A DNA stretch of 64,000 bases, taken from Nannocystis pusilla. Its GTDB lineage: Bacteria > Myxococcota_A > Polyangia > Nannocystales > Nannocystaceae. Below are positions 27,218 to 37,465 of this stretch, one piece after another. Made by a program: the position numbers and the translations under genes. The first letter of the stretch is position 1, and each line of letters begins with the position of its first letter. The notes beneath the pieces are model-generated. The model searched no databases and was not told where the DNA came from. It saw only the letters and a list, made by a program, of their open reading frames with translations. The stretch covers positions 9,382,001 through 9,446,000 of the forward strand of contig NZ_JAPNKE010000002.1 in the NCBI RefSeq assembly GCF_026626665.1, written 5' to 3'.

Positions 27218-27679
27218 CTAGAACCTGGCAGCTTCAGCCTGGCCCAGCAACTCCTGGATGTAGCTCGAGAAGGAGTCCCATTGCGGCATGGGACCCACCG
27301 CATCAGTAACCCCGAGCACGAATTGGAGCACCGGCGGATCTGCGCCCTGGTTCAGCATGAAGCTGCAAATCGTATCCCTGATGCATGGAGAAGACGAACA
27401 TGTCGGGAGGCAGGATGTAGGGGCAACCTGCATCGGCGAGACATTGGGCCGCCCACTCTCGCAGGCGAAAGAGGACAGGATAGTAAGCGTCCGAGCCTCG
27501 GGTGATGGTGTCCGAATCGCGGCCCGCGAGGCGCAGGAACCGCTCGTACGCGTCGGGTAGAGGGTGCCCGGCGAATCGAGCGACTTCGTCGATCTCGCGG
27601 GTGTGCACCCTTCGAGCGAGTAGACCCCGAGCAGCCCTCGCTTGGTCAGCCGGAGGAGGACTTCTTCGATGCGACTCAT
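27218..27679 (-). CDS. SMI1/KNR4 (SUKH) family protein, two frame breaks
   Basis: About 154 residues. The pieces join as an SUKH fold: EEIDEVARFAGHPLP, AYERFLRLAGRDSD, YYPVLFRLREWAAQ, and a C-terminal WDSFSSYIQELL. SUKH proteins are mostly immunity proteins against polymorphic or nuclease toxins. No toxin gene lies next to it. The frame breaks near 27610 and 27375. GC is lower than in neighbours, consistent with transfer. It may be an orphan immunity gene. Confidence 0.75.
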   Translation of the reverse strand: MSRIEEVLLRLTKRGLLGVYSLEGCTPARSTKSLDSPGTLYPTRTSGSCASRAAIRTPSPEARTLTILSSFACESGRPNVSPMQVAPTSCLPTCSSSPCIRDTICSFMLNQGADPPVLQFVLGVTDAVGPMPQWDSFSSYIQELLGQAEAARF

Positions 27680-27692
27680 GCTTGACTCGGGC

Positions 27693-27706
27693 ATGTCTTC
27701 GGGGCA
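27693..27706. repeat. Dispersed palindrome variant, intergenic
   Basis: TGTC-TTCGG-GGCA between the SUKH start and the VWA stop. Confidence 0.5.
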
Positions 27707-27714
27707 GGTCTCGC

Positions 27715-29853
27715 TCAGCGGTTCGGCAGGCCGAGGATGAGCTCGACGGTGCCGGGGCCGAGGGGGTCGTCTTCCATGGCCGGGCGGCCGCCGGCGGGCG
27801 GGTTGAAGACGACCGGGTAGCGGAGGCGGTAGATCTGGTCGTCGAGGCGGCCGGCGGGGATCTCCAGGGCCCAGGCGGCCTCGAGCAGGCAGGCCTCGAA
27901 GCCGGGCTCGCGGTGGTTGAGGCCGGCGGCGTCGACCTTCGCCAGCATGACCTCGCCCTTGCCGACCTCGAGCTCGAACACGACCTTGCCGCCGAGCTGC
28001 TGGTCGCGCGTGAGGGCCTTATTGAAGCAGGCGCGGGCGCGGGGGAACACGCGGATGCCCAGGTAGTTGCGGAAGATCTTCTCGTCGAGGAAGCCGCGCT
28101 CGTCGCCGTTGCCGCGGCCGGCCCAGGTGATGCCGAGCCGGGCCACGCGCTGCTGATTGAGGCCGAACCACGGCGGGCGGGTGAAGCCGTCGGCGGCGGC
28201 GCGGTCGAGGTCGGACACGCCGAACGAGGCGACCAGGGCGGCGGGCGGCGGCTTCGAGGCGACGGCGCGCAGGGTCCGACTGGTGCGGACGCCGGCCAGC
28301 TTGCCGCGCACGCCGACGCTCGGCGGGGCGCCGGTGTAGTGGCCGCGGACGACGAGGACGTTGCCGGCGACGAGGCCGCCGGGGGCGGGCTCGTCGAGGG
28401 CGGCGCGGCGCGGGAGCTGCAGCTCGAGGTCGGAGAGGACGGCGGGGGCGGCCAGGAGCGCCTCGGTGAGGCCCTCGGGCGGCTCACCGCCGCTGCGGCG
28501 GGCGTGCTGGGCCAGCGACTCGAGGCTGATGCGGGCGCCGAGCGCGGTGGCGACGCTGGTGATCGGGTGCTGCGGGGTGATCCCGCCGCGCAGCATCATC
28601 GGCTCGTCGACGATGAACAGCAGCTCGGGGCGGGTGGCTTTTGTCAGGCTGTCCGAAAAGACATGGCCGATCTGCTGCGCGCCGATGCCGGCGGGGAGCA
28701 TGCCGTCGGTGATGACGACGACGAGCGGGCGGTGGGCGTCGCGGGCGGCGATCCGGCGGCCGGCGAGGGCGAGGGCGGCGGCGAGGTCGGTGCCCTGCTC
28801 GCGCGCGCCGGCGTCGAGGGCGGCGGCGACGCGGTCGCGGGCGCCGCGGTCGCGCACGCTCGGGAACTCGCCGCCTTCCAGCAGCGGGCGGGCGGTGCGG
28901 GCGAAGCTGATCGCGTCGAAGGTCAGGGTCGGCGGCAGCTCGTCGAACAGGCCGGTCAGCGCGGCGAAGGCGTCGCGGTGGAGGTCGGGGGCGGTGCTGC
29001 GCGAGCGGTCGAGGACGACGACGACGTGGTCCGGGCGGGGCGGCGGGGCGGCGCCGAGGCGCAGGTAGGCGCGGAAGCGGCCGCCGCTGGCCTTGACGCC
29101 GGGCGGGGTCGGGTCGGGCAAGATCTCGAGGTGGCCGTCGAGGATGCCTCTGTCCTTCGAGACATGTTTATGAGGCCATGAAACTACGGACCTGTCCTCG
29201 GGGCGCGAGAGGAGGACGCCGGCGCCGTCGCTGGGGCGGTCGTCGAGCCAGAAGCGGGGGATGTCGCCGGGGCGGGCGCCCTGGACGACGACGCGGCGCT
29301 CGGGGGCGAGGCCCCAGCGGTCGTCGCCGCGGCTCGGCAGCTCGAGCTCCCAGCGATCGGCGCGCAGGCGCGGCGGGACCTTGAGCTGCAGCTCGAGCTG
29401 GATCGTCACCTCCGGCTCGAGGTTGAAGACGACGACCTCGGCCGCGGGCAGGTCGCCGGCGACCGCGGGCGCGAGGGCGCGGGCGAACACGGTGCCGGAG
29501 GCGCGGTGGGCCGGCTCGACGGCGACGCCGGCGGGGCGACCGGGGCTCCACGTGCCGTCGCGGGCGACGGCGAGGCCGAGGAGCTCGGCGTCGCGGGGCA
29601 GGGCGAGGCTGAGGACGGCGTCCTGGCGGCGCTTGCTGGCGTTGTGCAACGTGACGCGCAGGCGCAGGTCGACCTTGTAGCCGTCGACGCCAGCGACGAT
29701 CGCCTCGTAGGCGAGCTCCTGCACCGGGGTGAAGTTGCGCTCGGGGTTGGACTGGACGTCGATGTGCAGGTTGTCGGCGCGGGCCGGACCGGCGACCAGG
29801 GGACCGAGGACGAGGGCGGCTGCGACGGCGAGGGTCCGGGACGCGGCAGACAC
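27715..29853 (-). CDS. Exported VWA-domain protein with AgmX/PglI C-terminal domain
   Basis: 712 residues, intact. Signal peptide (VAAALVLGPLVAGPARA). A VIT-like beta domain covers about 25-250. The VWA domain has a MIDAS motif VVVVLDRSRSTA near 283 and a later FIVDEP strand. The C-terminal 100 residues are an AgmX/PglI domain (FPRARACFNKALT, GKVVFELEVGKGEV, ending LRYPVVFNP), which in myxobacteria is tied to gliding-motility and envelope proteins. The protein probably binds a partner on the outer face of the membrane. A palindrome variant inside (29151) is translated through HVSKDRGI. Confidence 0.88.
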   Translation of the reverse strand: MSAASRTLAVAAALVLGPLVAGPARADNLHIDVQSNPERNFTPVQELAYEAIVAGVDGYKVDLRLRVTLHNASKRRQDAVLSLALPRDAELLGLAVARDGTWSPGRPAGVAVEPAHRASGTVFARALAPAVAGDLPAAEVVVFNLEPEVTIQLELQLKVPPRLRADRWELELPSRGDDRWGLAPERRVVVQGARPGDIPRFWLDDRPSDGAGVLLSRPEDRSVVSWPHKHVSKDRGILDGHLEILPDPTPPGVKASGGRFRAYLRLGAAPPPRPDHVVVVLDRSRSTAPDLHRDAFAALTGLFDELPPTLTFDAISFARTARPLLEGGEFPSVRDRGARDRVAAALDAGAREQGTDLAAALALAGRRIAARDAHRPLVVVITDGMLPAGIGAQQIGHVFSDSLTKATRPELLFIVDEPMMLRGGITPQHPITSVATALGARISLESLAQHARRSGGEPPEGLTEALLAAPAVLSDLELQLPRRAALDEPAPGGLVAGNVLVVRGHYTGAPPSVGVRGKLAGVRTSRTLRAVASKPPPAALVASFGVSDLDRAAADGFTRPPWFGLNQQRVARLGITWAGRGNGDERGFLDEKIFRNYLGIRVFPRARACFNKALTRDQQLGGKVVFELEVGKGEVMLAKVDAAGLNHREPGFEACLLEAAWALEIPAGRLDDQIYRLRYPVVFNPPAGGRPAMEDDPLGPGTVELILGLPNR
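29151..29164. repeat. Dispersed palindrome variant inside VWA gene
   Basis: TGTCC-TTCGA-GACA, near-complete copy. Confidence 0.55.
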
Positions 29854-29901
29854 GATGGTTCAGTGTAACGCGGCGACCCGCGGGTGGTCTCGGGACCGCG
29901 A

Positions 29902-30463
29902 TCAGCCGCGGCTTTCGCGGAGGACGGTGCGGAAGGTCAGCGACAGCCGGCGACCGCGTGGGCCGCGATCGGGGTCGCTCTTGCGCGCGGGGATGGCGTG
30001 GCGCCAGCGGTAGCGCGCGTCGTCGGCGAGGACCAGGAGGCTGCGCGGCGGCAGCCAGACCGCGGCCCGCGAGCCCGTGGTCGGGTGCGACAATCCCATG
30101 CTCGCGCCGCTGCCGAGGCTGAGCGAGGCGACCACCGGGCCGAAGCAGGGGACGCAGTCGATGTGGGCGGAGATCCTGGCCGGGCACATACTCGTTGACG
30201 ATGACCTGGTCCGGAGGACAGGTGAAGATCGACTCACGATGCAGCCGCGCCGCCAGCTCGGCGGCCCAGCTCGGCAGCGGGCCGAGCGGCTCGGCGGCGT
30301 CGACCTTGCGGCCGCGGTAGGCGTAGCGGTAGCCGTGGTGCTGGACGCGGCGGCGCAGGCCGTCGTCCCACGGGAGGGCGTCGACGGCGGCGATGATGTC
30401 GCGCTCGGATTCGCCGGAGATCCACTCGGGCACGAGGGTGAGGCCGGGGACCGCCGCGGTCAT
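29902..30463 (-). CDS. AlkB-like 2-oxoglutarate/Fe(II) dioxygenase, one frame break
   Basis: About 187 residues. AlkB-type features: VNEYVPGQ, the iron-binding HID in ISAHIDCVPCFG, SLGSGASMGL, LPPRSLLVLADDARYRWRHAI with the distal His, and a C-terminal RRLSLTFRTV with the Arg that binds 2-oxoglutarate. Members demethylate nucleic acids or proteins. The frame breaks near 30185, beside a palindrome-like site. Nearest to the ALKBH8/AlkB-2 type by motif; exact substrate not known. Confidence 0.85.
30204..30223. repeat. Dispersed palindrome variant inside AlkB-like gene
   Basis: ACCTGGTCC-GGA-GGACAGGT, one extra G against the family; the gene's frame break is next to it. Confidence 0.55.
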
Positions 30464-30561
30464 GCGTCATGCTGCCACGCGCCCGCCGCCGCCGCCGCGT
30501 GCAATTGCGCGCGTGGGCTGGGCTTGCAAGCGGGGCGAACTTGCGAGATGGCGGCCAGGCC

Positions 30562-31408
30562 ATGCGCTCCCTGCTCGCGGCGACCCTGCTCTGGGCGTTC
30601 TCCTTCGGGCTGATCAAGCGCCACCTGGGCGGCCTCGATCCGAACTTCGTGGCGGCGATGCGGCTCGTGCTCGCGCTGCCGCTGTTCCTGCCGCTGCTGC
30701 GCGCGCGCGCTCGGGGCGGGGCTCGTCGCGCGGCTCATGGCGATCGGCGCGGTGCAGTACGGCCTGATGTACGTCGGCTACATCACCGCGTTCCAGTTCG
30801 CGGCCGCCCACGAGGTGGTGCTGTACACGGTGCTGACGCCGCTGTACGTGGCGCTGATCTGCGACGCGTACGCGCGCCGGTTCGACGCCGTCAACGTCGC
30901 GCTGGCGGCGATGGCGGCCGCGGGGGCCGCGGTGATCCAGCACCGCGAGGGCGCGGGCGTGGCGTGGCTCGGCTTCTTGCTCGTGCAACTCTCGAGCGTG
31001 TGCTTCGCGTGGGGCCAGTCGGCGTACCGACGGCTGCGGCGCGAGCGGACCGACCTGCGCGACCGCGAGGTGATCGCGCTGCTGTACCTCGGCGGGGTGG
31101 CGGTGACCGTGATCGCGACGACCCTGAGCGGCGGGTGGGCGACGCTGACGAAGGTGTCGAGCACGCAGTGGCTGGTGTTCGCGTACTTGGGGGTGCTGGC
31201 CACCGGGATGGGGTTTTATCTGTGGAACCGCGGGGCGGTGCAGGTCGGCGCGGGCGCGCTCGCGGTCGCCAACAACCTCAAGGTGCCGCTCGGGGTGCTG
31301 GTGGCGCTGACGGTCTTCGGCGAGCAGGCCGACCTGCTGCGGCTCGGGATCGGCGGCGGCTTGATGGTGCTCGCGGCGGCGCTGGCGGCCCGGCGCGGCG
31401 AGGCTTGA
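30562..31408 (+). CDS. DMT-family (EamA) transporter, one frame break
   Basis: About 282 residues with ten hydrophobic segments in two EamA halves: N-terminal LLWAFSFGLIKRHL and C-terminal WLVFAYLGVLATGMGFYLWNRG with ANNLKVPLGVLVAL. It probably exports a small metabolite such as an amino acid. The frame breaks near 30715 and resumes LMAIGAVQYGLMYVGY. Divergent from the AlkB-like gene, sharing a 98-bp control region. Confidence 0.86.
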
Positions 31409-31442
31409 CAGGCCGCGCCGGACCGCGTGAGCTGGGCGAGCG

Positions 31443-31961
31443 ATGACGGAGCCCAAACCCCCAAGGCCGACGCCGCTGCCGCCCGGACCAGCGCTGGTGC
31501 GCACGACGCTGATCGCGGTGACGCTCGGCGCCGCGGGCTGCGGCGAGGGCAAGAAGACCAGCGAGTCGGCCAGCGAGACGACGCAGGCGCCGATGCCCGG
31601 GCCGACGTCGAGCGACGAGCCGACCGAGACGTCGATGTCCACCACCGGCGAGACCTCGGCGAGCACGACGCTGATCCCGCCGATGGTGCCGCCGACGCCC
31701 TCCGAGGGCACGACCACGGTGTCGCCGATGGCGCCGCCGACGACGACCCACAACCCCACCGAGGACACCGCCGGGACGACGGCGATCCCGCCGATGCCGC
31801 CGCCGGAGACGACGAGCGAGGGCGGGACGACGGCGATCCCGCCGATGCCGCCGCCGCAGACGACGAGCGAGGGCGAGACGACGGCGATCCCGCCGATGCC
31901 GCCGCCGCAGACGACCGGCGAGGACGAGACGACGGCGATCCCGCCGATGCCGGCGCCGTAG
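31443..31961 (+). CDS. Thr/Pro-rich repeat lipoprotein
   Basis: 172 residues. Lipoprotein signal (AVTLGAAGC) then an unstructured Thr/Ser/Pro/Glu tail. The last 70 residues are four copies of an 18-residue repeat with core TTAIPPMPPPxTTSEGE, encoded by near-identical DNA. It is probably a surface-exposed, length-variable stalk. No enzymatic domain. Confidence 0.72.
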   Translation: MTEPKPPRPTPLPPGPALVRTTLIAVTLGAAGCGEGKKTSESASETTQAPMPGPTSSDEPTETSMSTTGETSASTTLIPPMVPPTPSEGTTTVSPMAPPTTTHNPTEDTAGTTAIPPMPPPETTSEGGTTAIPPMPPPQTTSEGETTAIPPMPPPQTTGEDETTAIPPMPAP

Positions 31962-31974
31962 GCCGGGAGGCTTT

Positions 31975-32040
31975 ATGGACATGTCGCCCGGGGCATGTCC
32001 ATGGGTACATGTTCTTGAGAACATGCCGCAAAGGGCATGC
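31975..32040. repeat. Three hairpins in a row: palindrome family cluster
   Basis: ATGGACATG...CATGTCCAT (31975-32002), CATGTTCT-TG-AGAACATG (32008-32025), CATGCC...GGGCATG (32022-32040). Fills the gap between the repeat lipoprotein and the cupin gene, at a terminator position. Confidence 0.75.
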
Positions 32041-32060
32041 GCAAAGATGCAGGTGCGGAC

Positions 32061-33081
32061 ATGAGCTTCAGGGCGGTCAAGATGGCGGCCCGGCGCGGGC
32101 GGCCGCGGCTGACCCCGGCGTACCGGGCGTGGCTGGCGGAGAACCTGCTGCGCGGGGCCGAGGCGGCGGCGATCCGGGCGGCGCTGGCCGAAGGCGGGGT
32201 GCCGGAGGACGCGATCGCCGGGGCCCTGGCGCGGGCGCGGCGGTCACCCGAGCTGGCCGGAGGCGCGCGGCGGCGGCGGGACTGCGGCGCGAGGCGCTGG
32301 TGAACCGGCTGCGCGGGGCGCTGCGGGCGATGTCGCCGGCGATCGAGCGCGTCGGCTTGCCGTCGCCGCGGGAGTTTTTGGCCCGCTATTGGTCGACCGG
32401 GACGCCGGTGATCTTCACCGACGTGGTGCCGCGCTGGCCGGCGTTCTCGCGCTGGAGTCCGGCATTTTAAAAGAGCGCTTCGGGGCGGCGGAGATCGAGA
32501 TGTCGATCGGGCGCGCCGCGGACGACGATCCGGATGTCCGCTTCAAGCAGCACCTGCGTCGGGCGACGCTCGGCGAGTACGTCGAGCGCGTGCTCGCGGC
32601 GGGCGAGACGAACGACCTGTACCTGATCGCCAACAACCGCAACCTGGCCCGGCCCGGGCTCGCGGGGCTGCTCGACGACGTGGCGCTGCCGGCCGGCTAC
32701 TTCGACGCGTCGCGCAGCGCCAGCTGCGGGGCGCTGAGGTTCGGGCCGGCAGGCACCGTGACGTCGCTGCACCACGACACCTCGAACATCCTGTTCTTCC
32801 AGGTGGTCGGGCGTAAGCGCTTCCGCCTGTACCCGCCGGACGAGCCGCGCTTGCTGGCGGCGGCGCGCGGGGTCTACAGCACGCTCGACCCGGAGCGGCC
32901 GGGCCCGGAGCTGGCGCAGGCGTTCGGCTTCGACGAGGTGCTGCTGCCGGGCGAGGCGCTGTTCTTGCCGGTCGGCTGGTGGCACCACGTGCGCGCGCTC
33001 GACCTCAGCATCAGCGTGGCTTTCAATAACTTCGTGTGGCCGAACGACTTCGAGTGGTACAAGCCCGGCGCGCCCGGCTGA
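32061..33081 (+). CDS. Cupin-like (cupin_8/JmjC-type) hydroxylase-like protein, frame broken
   Basis: About 339 residues. An N-terminal helical part (RPRLTPAYRAWLAENLL) is followed by a JmjC/cupin-8 domain: EFLARYWSTGTPVIFTD, SLHHDTSNILFFQVVGRKRF with the His-x-Asp iron ligands, and LPVGWWHHVRALD with the second His. Relatives hydroxylate proteins or act on peptides with 2-oxoglutarate. The frame breaks near 32270 and 32440. Starts after a hairpin cluster; ATG 32061 chosen, 32082 possible. Confidence 0.78.
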
Positions 33082-33293
33082 GGCCGGCGAACGGAGAGGC
33101 GTCGCATTCGCCGATTGCGCGCCGCCCGGGGGCCGGCGCTCACGGCGATCTCGGCGGCCGCTTCGCGGCAATCTCGGCCGTGCGCGGTTGACAGCCGCAG
33201 GCCCGGACCGAATACTCGGAGGACGCGCGAGGCAAGACGCCCGCGCGGTCCGGACAGCGCCGGGAGCGAGAGCCCCGGCAGAAAGCGACAATC

Positions 33294-33811
33294 ATGCATC
33301 CCTGGTTCTCTGCGTGGCGCGGGTTTGCGCGCCGGGTGGCCTCGTCTCGACATTACGGGCACGAGCACGCGCATTGCGGTGGTTTGGTAGGGGTCGCTGC
33401 GGCGACCAAGACGAAGGTGGTGGCGGCGGCGATCCCGGAGGCGGCCCGGAGGGCTTCTTCTGGGGCGGCGGCCCGTTCGGCGTGCGCCGGCCGCTGCGGT
33501 TCCTGGCCTACAAGCTCGGGCTCGACGAGCGACAGGTCGGCGAGCTGGCGGTGATCCTCGACGGCCTCAAGGTCGAGCGCGCCCAGGCCGAGCTCGACCT
33601 CCGCCGCACCAGCGGCGGCTACGCCGATCTGCTGGCGGCCGACACGTTCGACGAGGCGGCGGCGTCGCAGATCGCGGCCGAGCGCACGCGTTCGGCCGAG
33701 CGCGTGCAGAAGGCGGTGCAGGTGGCGGTGGGCAAGATCCACGCGCTCCTGGCCGAGGAGCAGCGGCGCCGCTTCGTGTACATGCTGCGCACCGGCCTCG
33801 TGCGCCTGTGA
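33294..33811 (+). CDS. Spy/CpxP-like periplasmic protein, one frame break
   Basis: About 172 residues. A His/Gly-rich N-terminus (MHPWFSAWRGF, HYGHEHAHCGG) is typical of myxobacterial periplasmic metal-sensing proteins of this type. After a Gly-rich linker comes the LTXXQ-like helical pair: LGLDERQVGELAVIL and QIAAERTRSAERVQKAVQVAVGK. The family acts as a chaperone or stress sensor at the inner membrane. The frame breaks near 33385. No cleavable signal is clear. Confidence 0.68.
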
Positions 33812-34291
33812 TCGCGGCGAGCCGCGCCGCGCGGCTCTCGGTTCGCCGCGGTCCTCCCCAGCGGAGCGATCCGCGGCGTCGGCCTCGTCGGTCACCCTGT
33901 GGTGATTGACGAGGTGCGCCGGGCGTGCTCGCCCGGGTGTTTGCATTGCCGATTGATGGGAGTAGCGTCGCCGTCCCTCGGCGCGTCGCCGCGGCAGGCC
34001 CGTCGCGCGGCGAACGATCCCGGTCCCGGACGCGATCCGTCACCGCGACGAGGTCGGCCTCGGTGCGCGAATTCGGGTTCGGGCGCCGGCCCCGCCGCTC
34101 CCGAGGGCGAGCGCGCGGAGCGTGTCGGACGGCGACGATCTGGCCCAAGGGCCATTTGCCCGGCGAAGTCGAGTTCGGCCGACATGTCTCGCGCGACCTG
34201 TCGTGAGCGGCGTGTGACCACGTTCGTCCACCCAGGCGTTTCCGCAACGGCGGAGGAGTACTTCACCGCAGGGTCTGGGTACTCTCGACCC
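33812..34291. other. Gap before the PAS-STAS gene
   Basis: Holds the hairpin above and a second GC-rich hairpin (CCGGGCG-TGCT-CGCCCGG, 33919-33936). An open frame continues upstream of the chosen start of the PAS-STAS gene, so part of this gap could be coding. Nothing else recognised. Confidence 0.4.
33819..33837 (+). terminator. Hairpin after Spy-like gene
   Basis: GAGCCGCG-CCG-CGCGGCTC, 8-bp perfect stem, 7 bases after the stop codon. Confidence 0.62.
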
Positions 34292-35410
34292 GTGGACGAA
34301 CGCAGCGACAGGGCCCCTCACGTCACGATCGAAGTGGACGACGTTCTCCGGGTCACCGGCTGGAACCGGCGAGCCGAGCGGGTGTTCGGCGTCGCTGCGG
34401 ACGAGGCGGTCGGTCGCCTCCTCGAGGAGCTCGTCCCGGTGGCCGGTGAGACCGAGGGGTGGACGCGGCGCCTCGCGGCGGACAGCGAGGAGCCGGAGGT
34501 GCTGCGGATCGACCGACCCGCGGGCGAGCTGTACTTCGCAGCGTGGTGGGAGGCGACGCGTGACGGCGAGGGTCGGGTCGCCCGCGCGACGCTGCACGGT
34601 CACGACATCACCGCGCGCGAGCGAGAGTTCCGCCGGCGCGGCGTCGACTCGACGATGCTCGCCGCGCTGCTCGACAACCTCGACATCGTGGTGTGCTCGA
34701 TCGACAAGCAGGGCAACTTCGCGTCCCAGCGGGGCAAGGCGCTGCGGACCGTCGGGCTCAGCCCGGATCAATTCGTCGGTCAGAACTACTTCGACCTGTT
34801 CGGCGACATCGAGGCGTGCGAGGCCACCCGCAGGGCGATGAACGGCGAGGCGCAGGTGGCGGTGCCGTCGGAGGTGTACGGCGTCCACTGGCTGTCGTGG
34901 ACCCTGCCGCTGCAGGACAAGGACCTGTCGGTCATCTCGGTGTCGCTCGACGTCAGCGAAACCAAGCGCAACGAGCTCGAGCTGCGGGCCAAGCTCGAGC
35001 TGATCGAGCGCCAGCAGCAGGTGATCCGCGAGCTGTCGACGCCGATCATCGAGGTTTGGGACGGGGTGCTGACGCTGCCGATCGTCGGCCTCATCGACAC
35101 TGTCCGCACCGCAGAGATCATGGACAACCTGCTGCAGGCGGTCACGAGCACGCGGGCGAAGTTCGCGATCCTCGACCTCACCGGGGTGGAGGTCGTGGAC
35201 ACCGGCACCGCGAGCCACCTGATCGGGATGATCCAGGCGATCCGCCTGCTCGGGGCGGAGGGCGTCCTCACCGGCATTCATCCGCTCATCGCCCAGACGA
35301 TCGTGTCCCTCGGCGTCGACCTCTCGCGCGTGCCCGTGTTCGGCAAGCTCCGCGACGCGCTCACGCACTGCATCACCCGCCTCGGGCGGCCGTCGCGGCC
35401 GCGCACCTGA
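34292..35410 (+). CDS. PAS-STAS protein, RsbR-like stressosome component
   Basis: 372 residues from GTG 34292; starts further upstream are open. Two PAS-like domains (HVTIEVDDVLRVTGWNRRAE near 10; MLAALLDNLDIVVCSIDKQG near 115), a linker helix (LELRAKLELIERQQQVI), and a C-terminal STAS domain: VWDGVLTLPIVGLIDT, AILDLTGVEVVDTGTASHL. The Thr residues after DLTG and in DT are the phosphorylated positions of RsbR/RsbS proteins. Such proteins form stressosomes that sense signals and control a partner switch. No RsbT kinase or sigma factor gene is adjacent. Confidence 0.85.
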   Translation: MDERSDRAPHVTIEVDDVLRVTGWNRRAERVFGVAADEAVGRLLEELVPVAGETEGWTRRLAADSEEPEVLRIDRPAGELYFAAWWEATRDGEGRVARATLHGHDITAREREFRRRGVDSTMLAALLDNLDIVVCSIDKQGNFASQRGKALRTVGLSPDQFVGQNYFDLFGDIEACEATRRAMNGEAQVAVPSEVYGVHWLSWTLPLQDKDLSVISVSLDVSETKRNELELRAKLELIERQQQVIRELSTPIIEVWDGVLTLPIVGLIDTVRTAEIMDNLLQAVTSTRAKFAILDLTGVEVVDTGTASHLIGMIQAIRLLGAEGVLTGIHPLIAQTIVSLGVDLSRVPVFGKLRDALTHCITRLGRPSRPRT

Positions 35411-35420
35411 GGCGCGGGCG

Positions 35421-37189
35421 TCACCGCCATTCGAGCGCGCCGAGAGTGCACGGGTCGCCGCGCGGCTCGCCGCGCTGGTCGGTGGGCGGGCAGTCGCTGC
35501 CGGCCGCGAGCGCGGGGCTGCCGGCGAGCGGGGCGACCGTCTGGGTCGGGCCGCCGTTGTCGGCGAGCGCGCCGAGCAAGGGATCGACGCGGGAGATCCC
35601 CGGCGTGCAGTCCATGTCGTCCTGGGGACCGGTCGGCCATTGAATGTTGTGATCGCCAGTGCCCGGCGGCGTGGCGAACATCGAGCCGGTGCAGTTGAGC
35701 GGGGTGTATTGATTCTCGGCGTCGTTGCTGATGATGGTGTTGCGGACCACGAGCGGGGTGACGCGCAGGATGCCGGAGCCGAATTGAGCGGCGTTGCCGG
35801 CGATCGTGCAGTTGAGGATCGTGCCGGTGGTGTCGTCGCCGATGGTGAGGCCGGCGCCGATCCCCCGCGTCGTGAAGTCGGCCTGCGGCCAGGTCGAATT
35901 GCCGGTGATGGTGACGTTGGTCAGGTCGGCGACGGCGGCCTGGGCCCCGTGGCCGAGGATCCACACGCCCGCGGAGCCGCGGGCCTTGTTGCCGGAGATC
36001 GTCGAATTGGTGAGGGTGACCGCGGTGCCCTGAATGTAGAGCGCGCCGCTGCTCGGCGAGTCGTCGTCGTCGTGGTCGGGGATCTCGTTGTCGGCGAAGG
36101 TGCTGCGGTCGATGATCGTGGGCTCGCCCTCGTAGCCGGTGCGGAACAGGGCGGCCCCGAAGGCGCCGCCCTTGTTGCCGCGCACCGTGGCGCCGCAGAT
36201 CTTCAGCTCGCGGCCGCTGCCGTCCATGACGATCGCGCCGCCGTTGCCGCCGTTGCCGGCCTGCTCGCCCATCATGTCGATGTAATTGGCGCCGCGCCCG
36301 GTGGCCTCGTTGGCGGTGAAGGTGGAATTGACGATCGTGAGCGCGGTGTGCAGGGCGCCGACGGCCCCGCCGTTGGCCGCGCGGTTGTCTTTAAATGTGC
36401 AGCCGACGATCGTGGTGGCGCCGACGCCGATGCCGTAGATCGCCCCGCCGGCGACGTCGGGGCCCCAGGTGGCGGCCTCGTTGTTCTCGAAGGTGCTGTC
36501 GATCGCGGTGACCTCGCCGCCGAGGTGGAAGATGGCGCCGCCGCCACCGTCGACGTCGGTGCCGAGCGGGGTCTCGGTGCCGCTGGCCCTGGCGTCGATG
36601 AAGCGCAGGCGCTGGACGGTGAGGCGCGGACCCTGCGACTCGAAGTTGCCGGTGTTCATGTCGAGGATCCGCGTGACCCCGCCGCCGGACAGGGTGACCT
36701 CGTGGCCACCGTCGAGCACGAGGTCGCCGGTGACCTTCAAGGCCTGAGAAAGCGTGATGGTGACGGGGCCGCCGCAGTCGAAGGTGACGACGCCGCCGGC
36801 CGCGACGGCGGCGGCCAGGGCGGCCTCGGTGCAGCTCGCGGGGTGCCGTCGCCGACGACGGTGGTGGGGCTCGAGGTGTCGGCGAGCTCGACGGGGACGT
36901 CGCAGGTGCCGGCGGGCGGCGGCGGGGGCGGCTCGCCGGTGTCGGTCGGGTCGCCGGAGGGGTCGCCGGTGGCGGTGGCGCTGGTCGGGCTGCCGGTCGC
37001 GTCGCTGCCGCCTTCGGTCGGCCCGCCGGTGGTGCTGCCCGTCGGCGCGCCGGTGGGACCGGCGGTCGAGTCGCCGCCGTCCGGACCGCCGGTGCCGATG
37101 GAAACTGTCCCTTCGGTCATGTTGGCACCGCCGTCGCCGCAGGCCGCGAGGGCGGCGAGGAGGGCGAGGCCGAGCTTGGGCTGCTGCAT
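35421..37189 (-). CDS. Right-handed beta-helix lipoprotein (choice-anchor type), one frame break
   Basis: About 590 residues. Lipoprotein signal (GLALLAALAAC), a Gly/Ser/Thr linker of about 80 residues, then a parallel beta-helix built of repeats with NN.A..GGAI pattern (TFENNEAATWGPDVAGGAIYG, FKDNRAANGGAV, TISGNKARGSAG) and a C-terminal end CTLGALEWR typical of choice-of-anchor Q proteins. Similar proteins are surface adhesins or polysaccharide-binding. The frame breaks near 36840. A degenerate palindrome lies at 37106. Confidence 0.8.
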
Positions 37190-37465
37190 GGGCCCGAAGG
37201 TACCGCGCGCCCGGCTGCGACGGCGCGGGGGATCGAGGCGACACGAGGGGCGCGGGCGCGCGAGGCGGGTGATGACGGCGCCGTCCTTCGCGGGGGCACC
37301 GCGGGCCGGCCAGCGGGGCGCTCGGGAATCGCATGAGTTTGCGGAAAATGCGGGGACGTCGGGCCCTGGCGCGCTCGTGCGGCGAGGTCCGCGGATGCGG
37401 CCTGGCAGGGTCGACGGACCGCACCATGGTTCGCCTGCATGCACAGGGCGAGGCTTCGATGGCTC

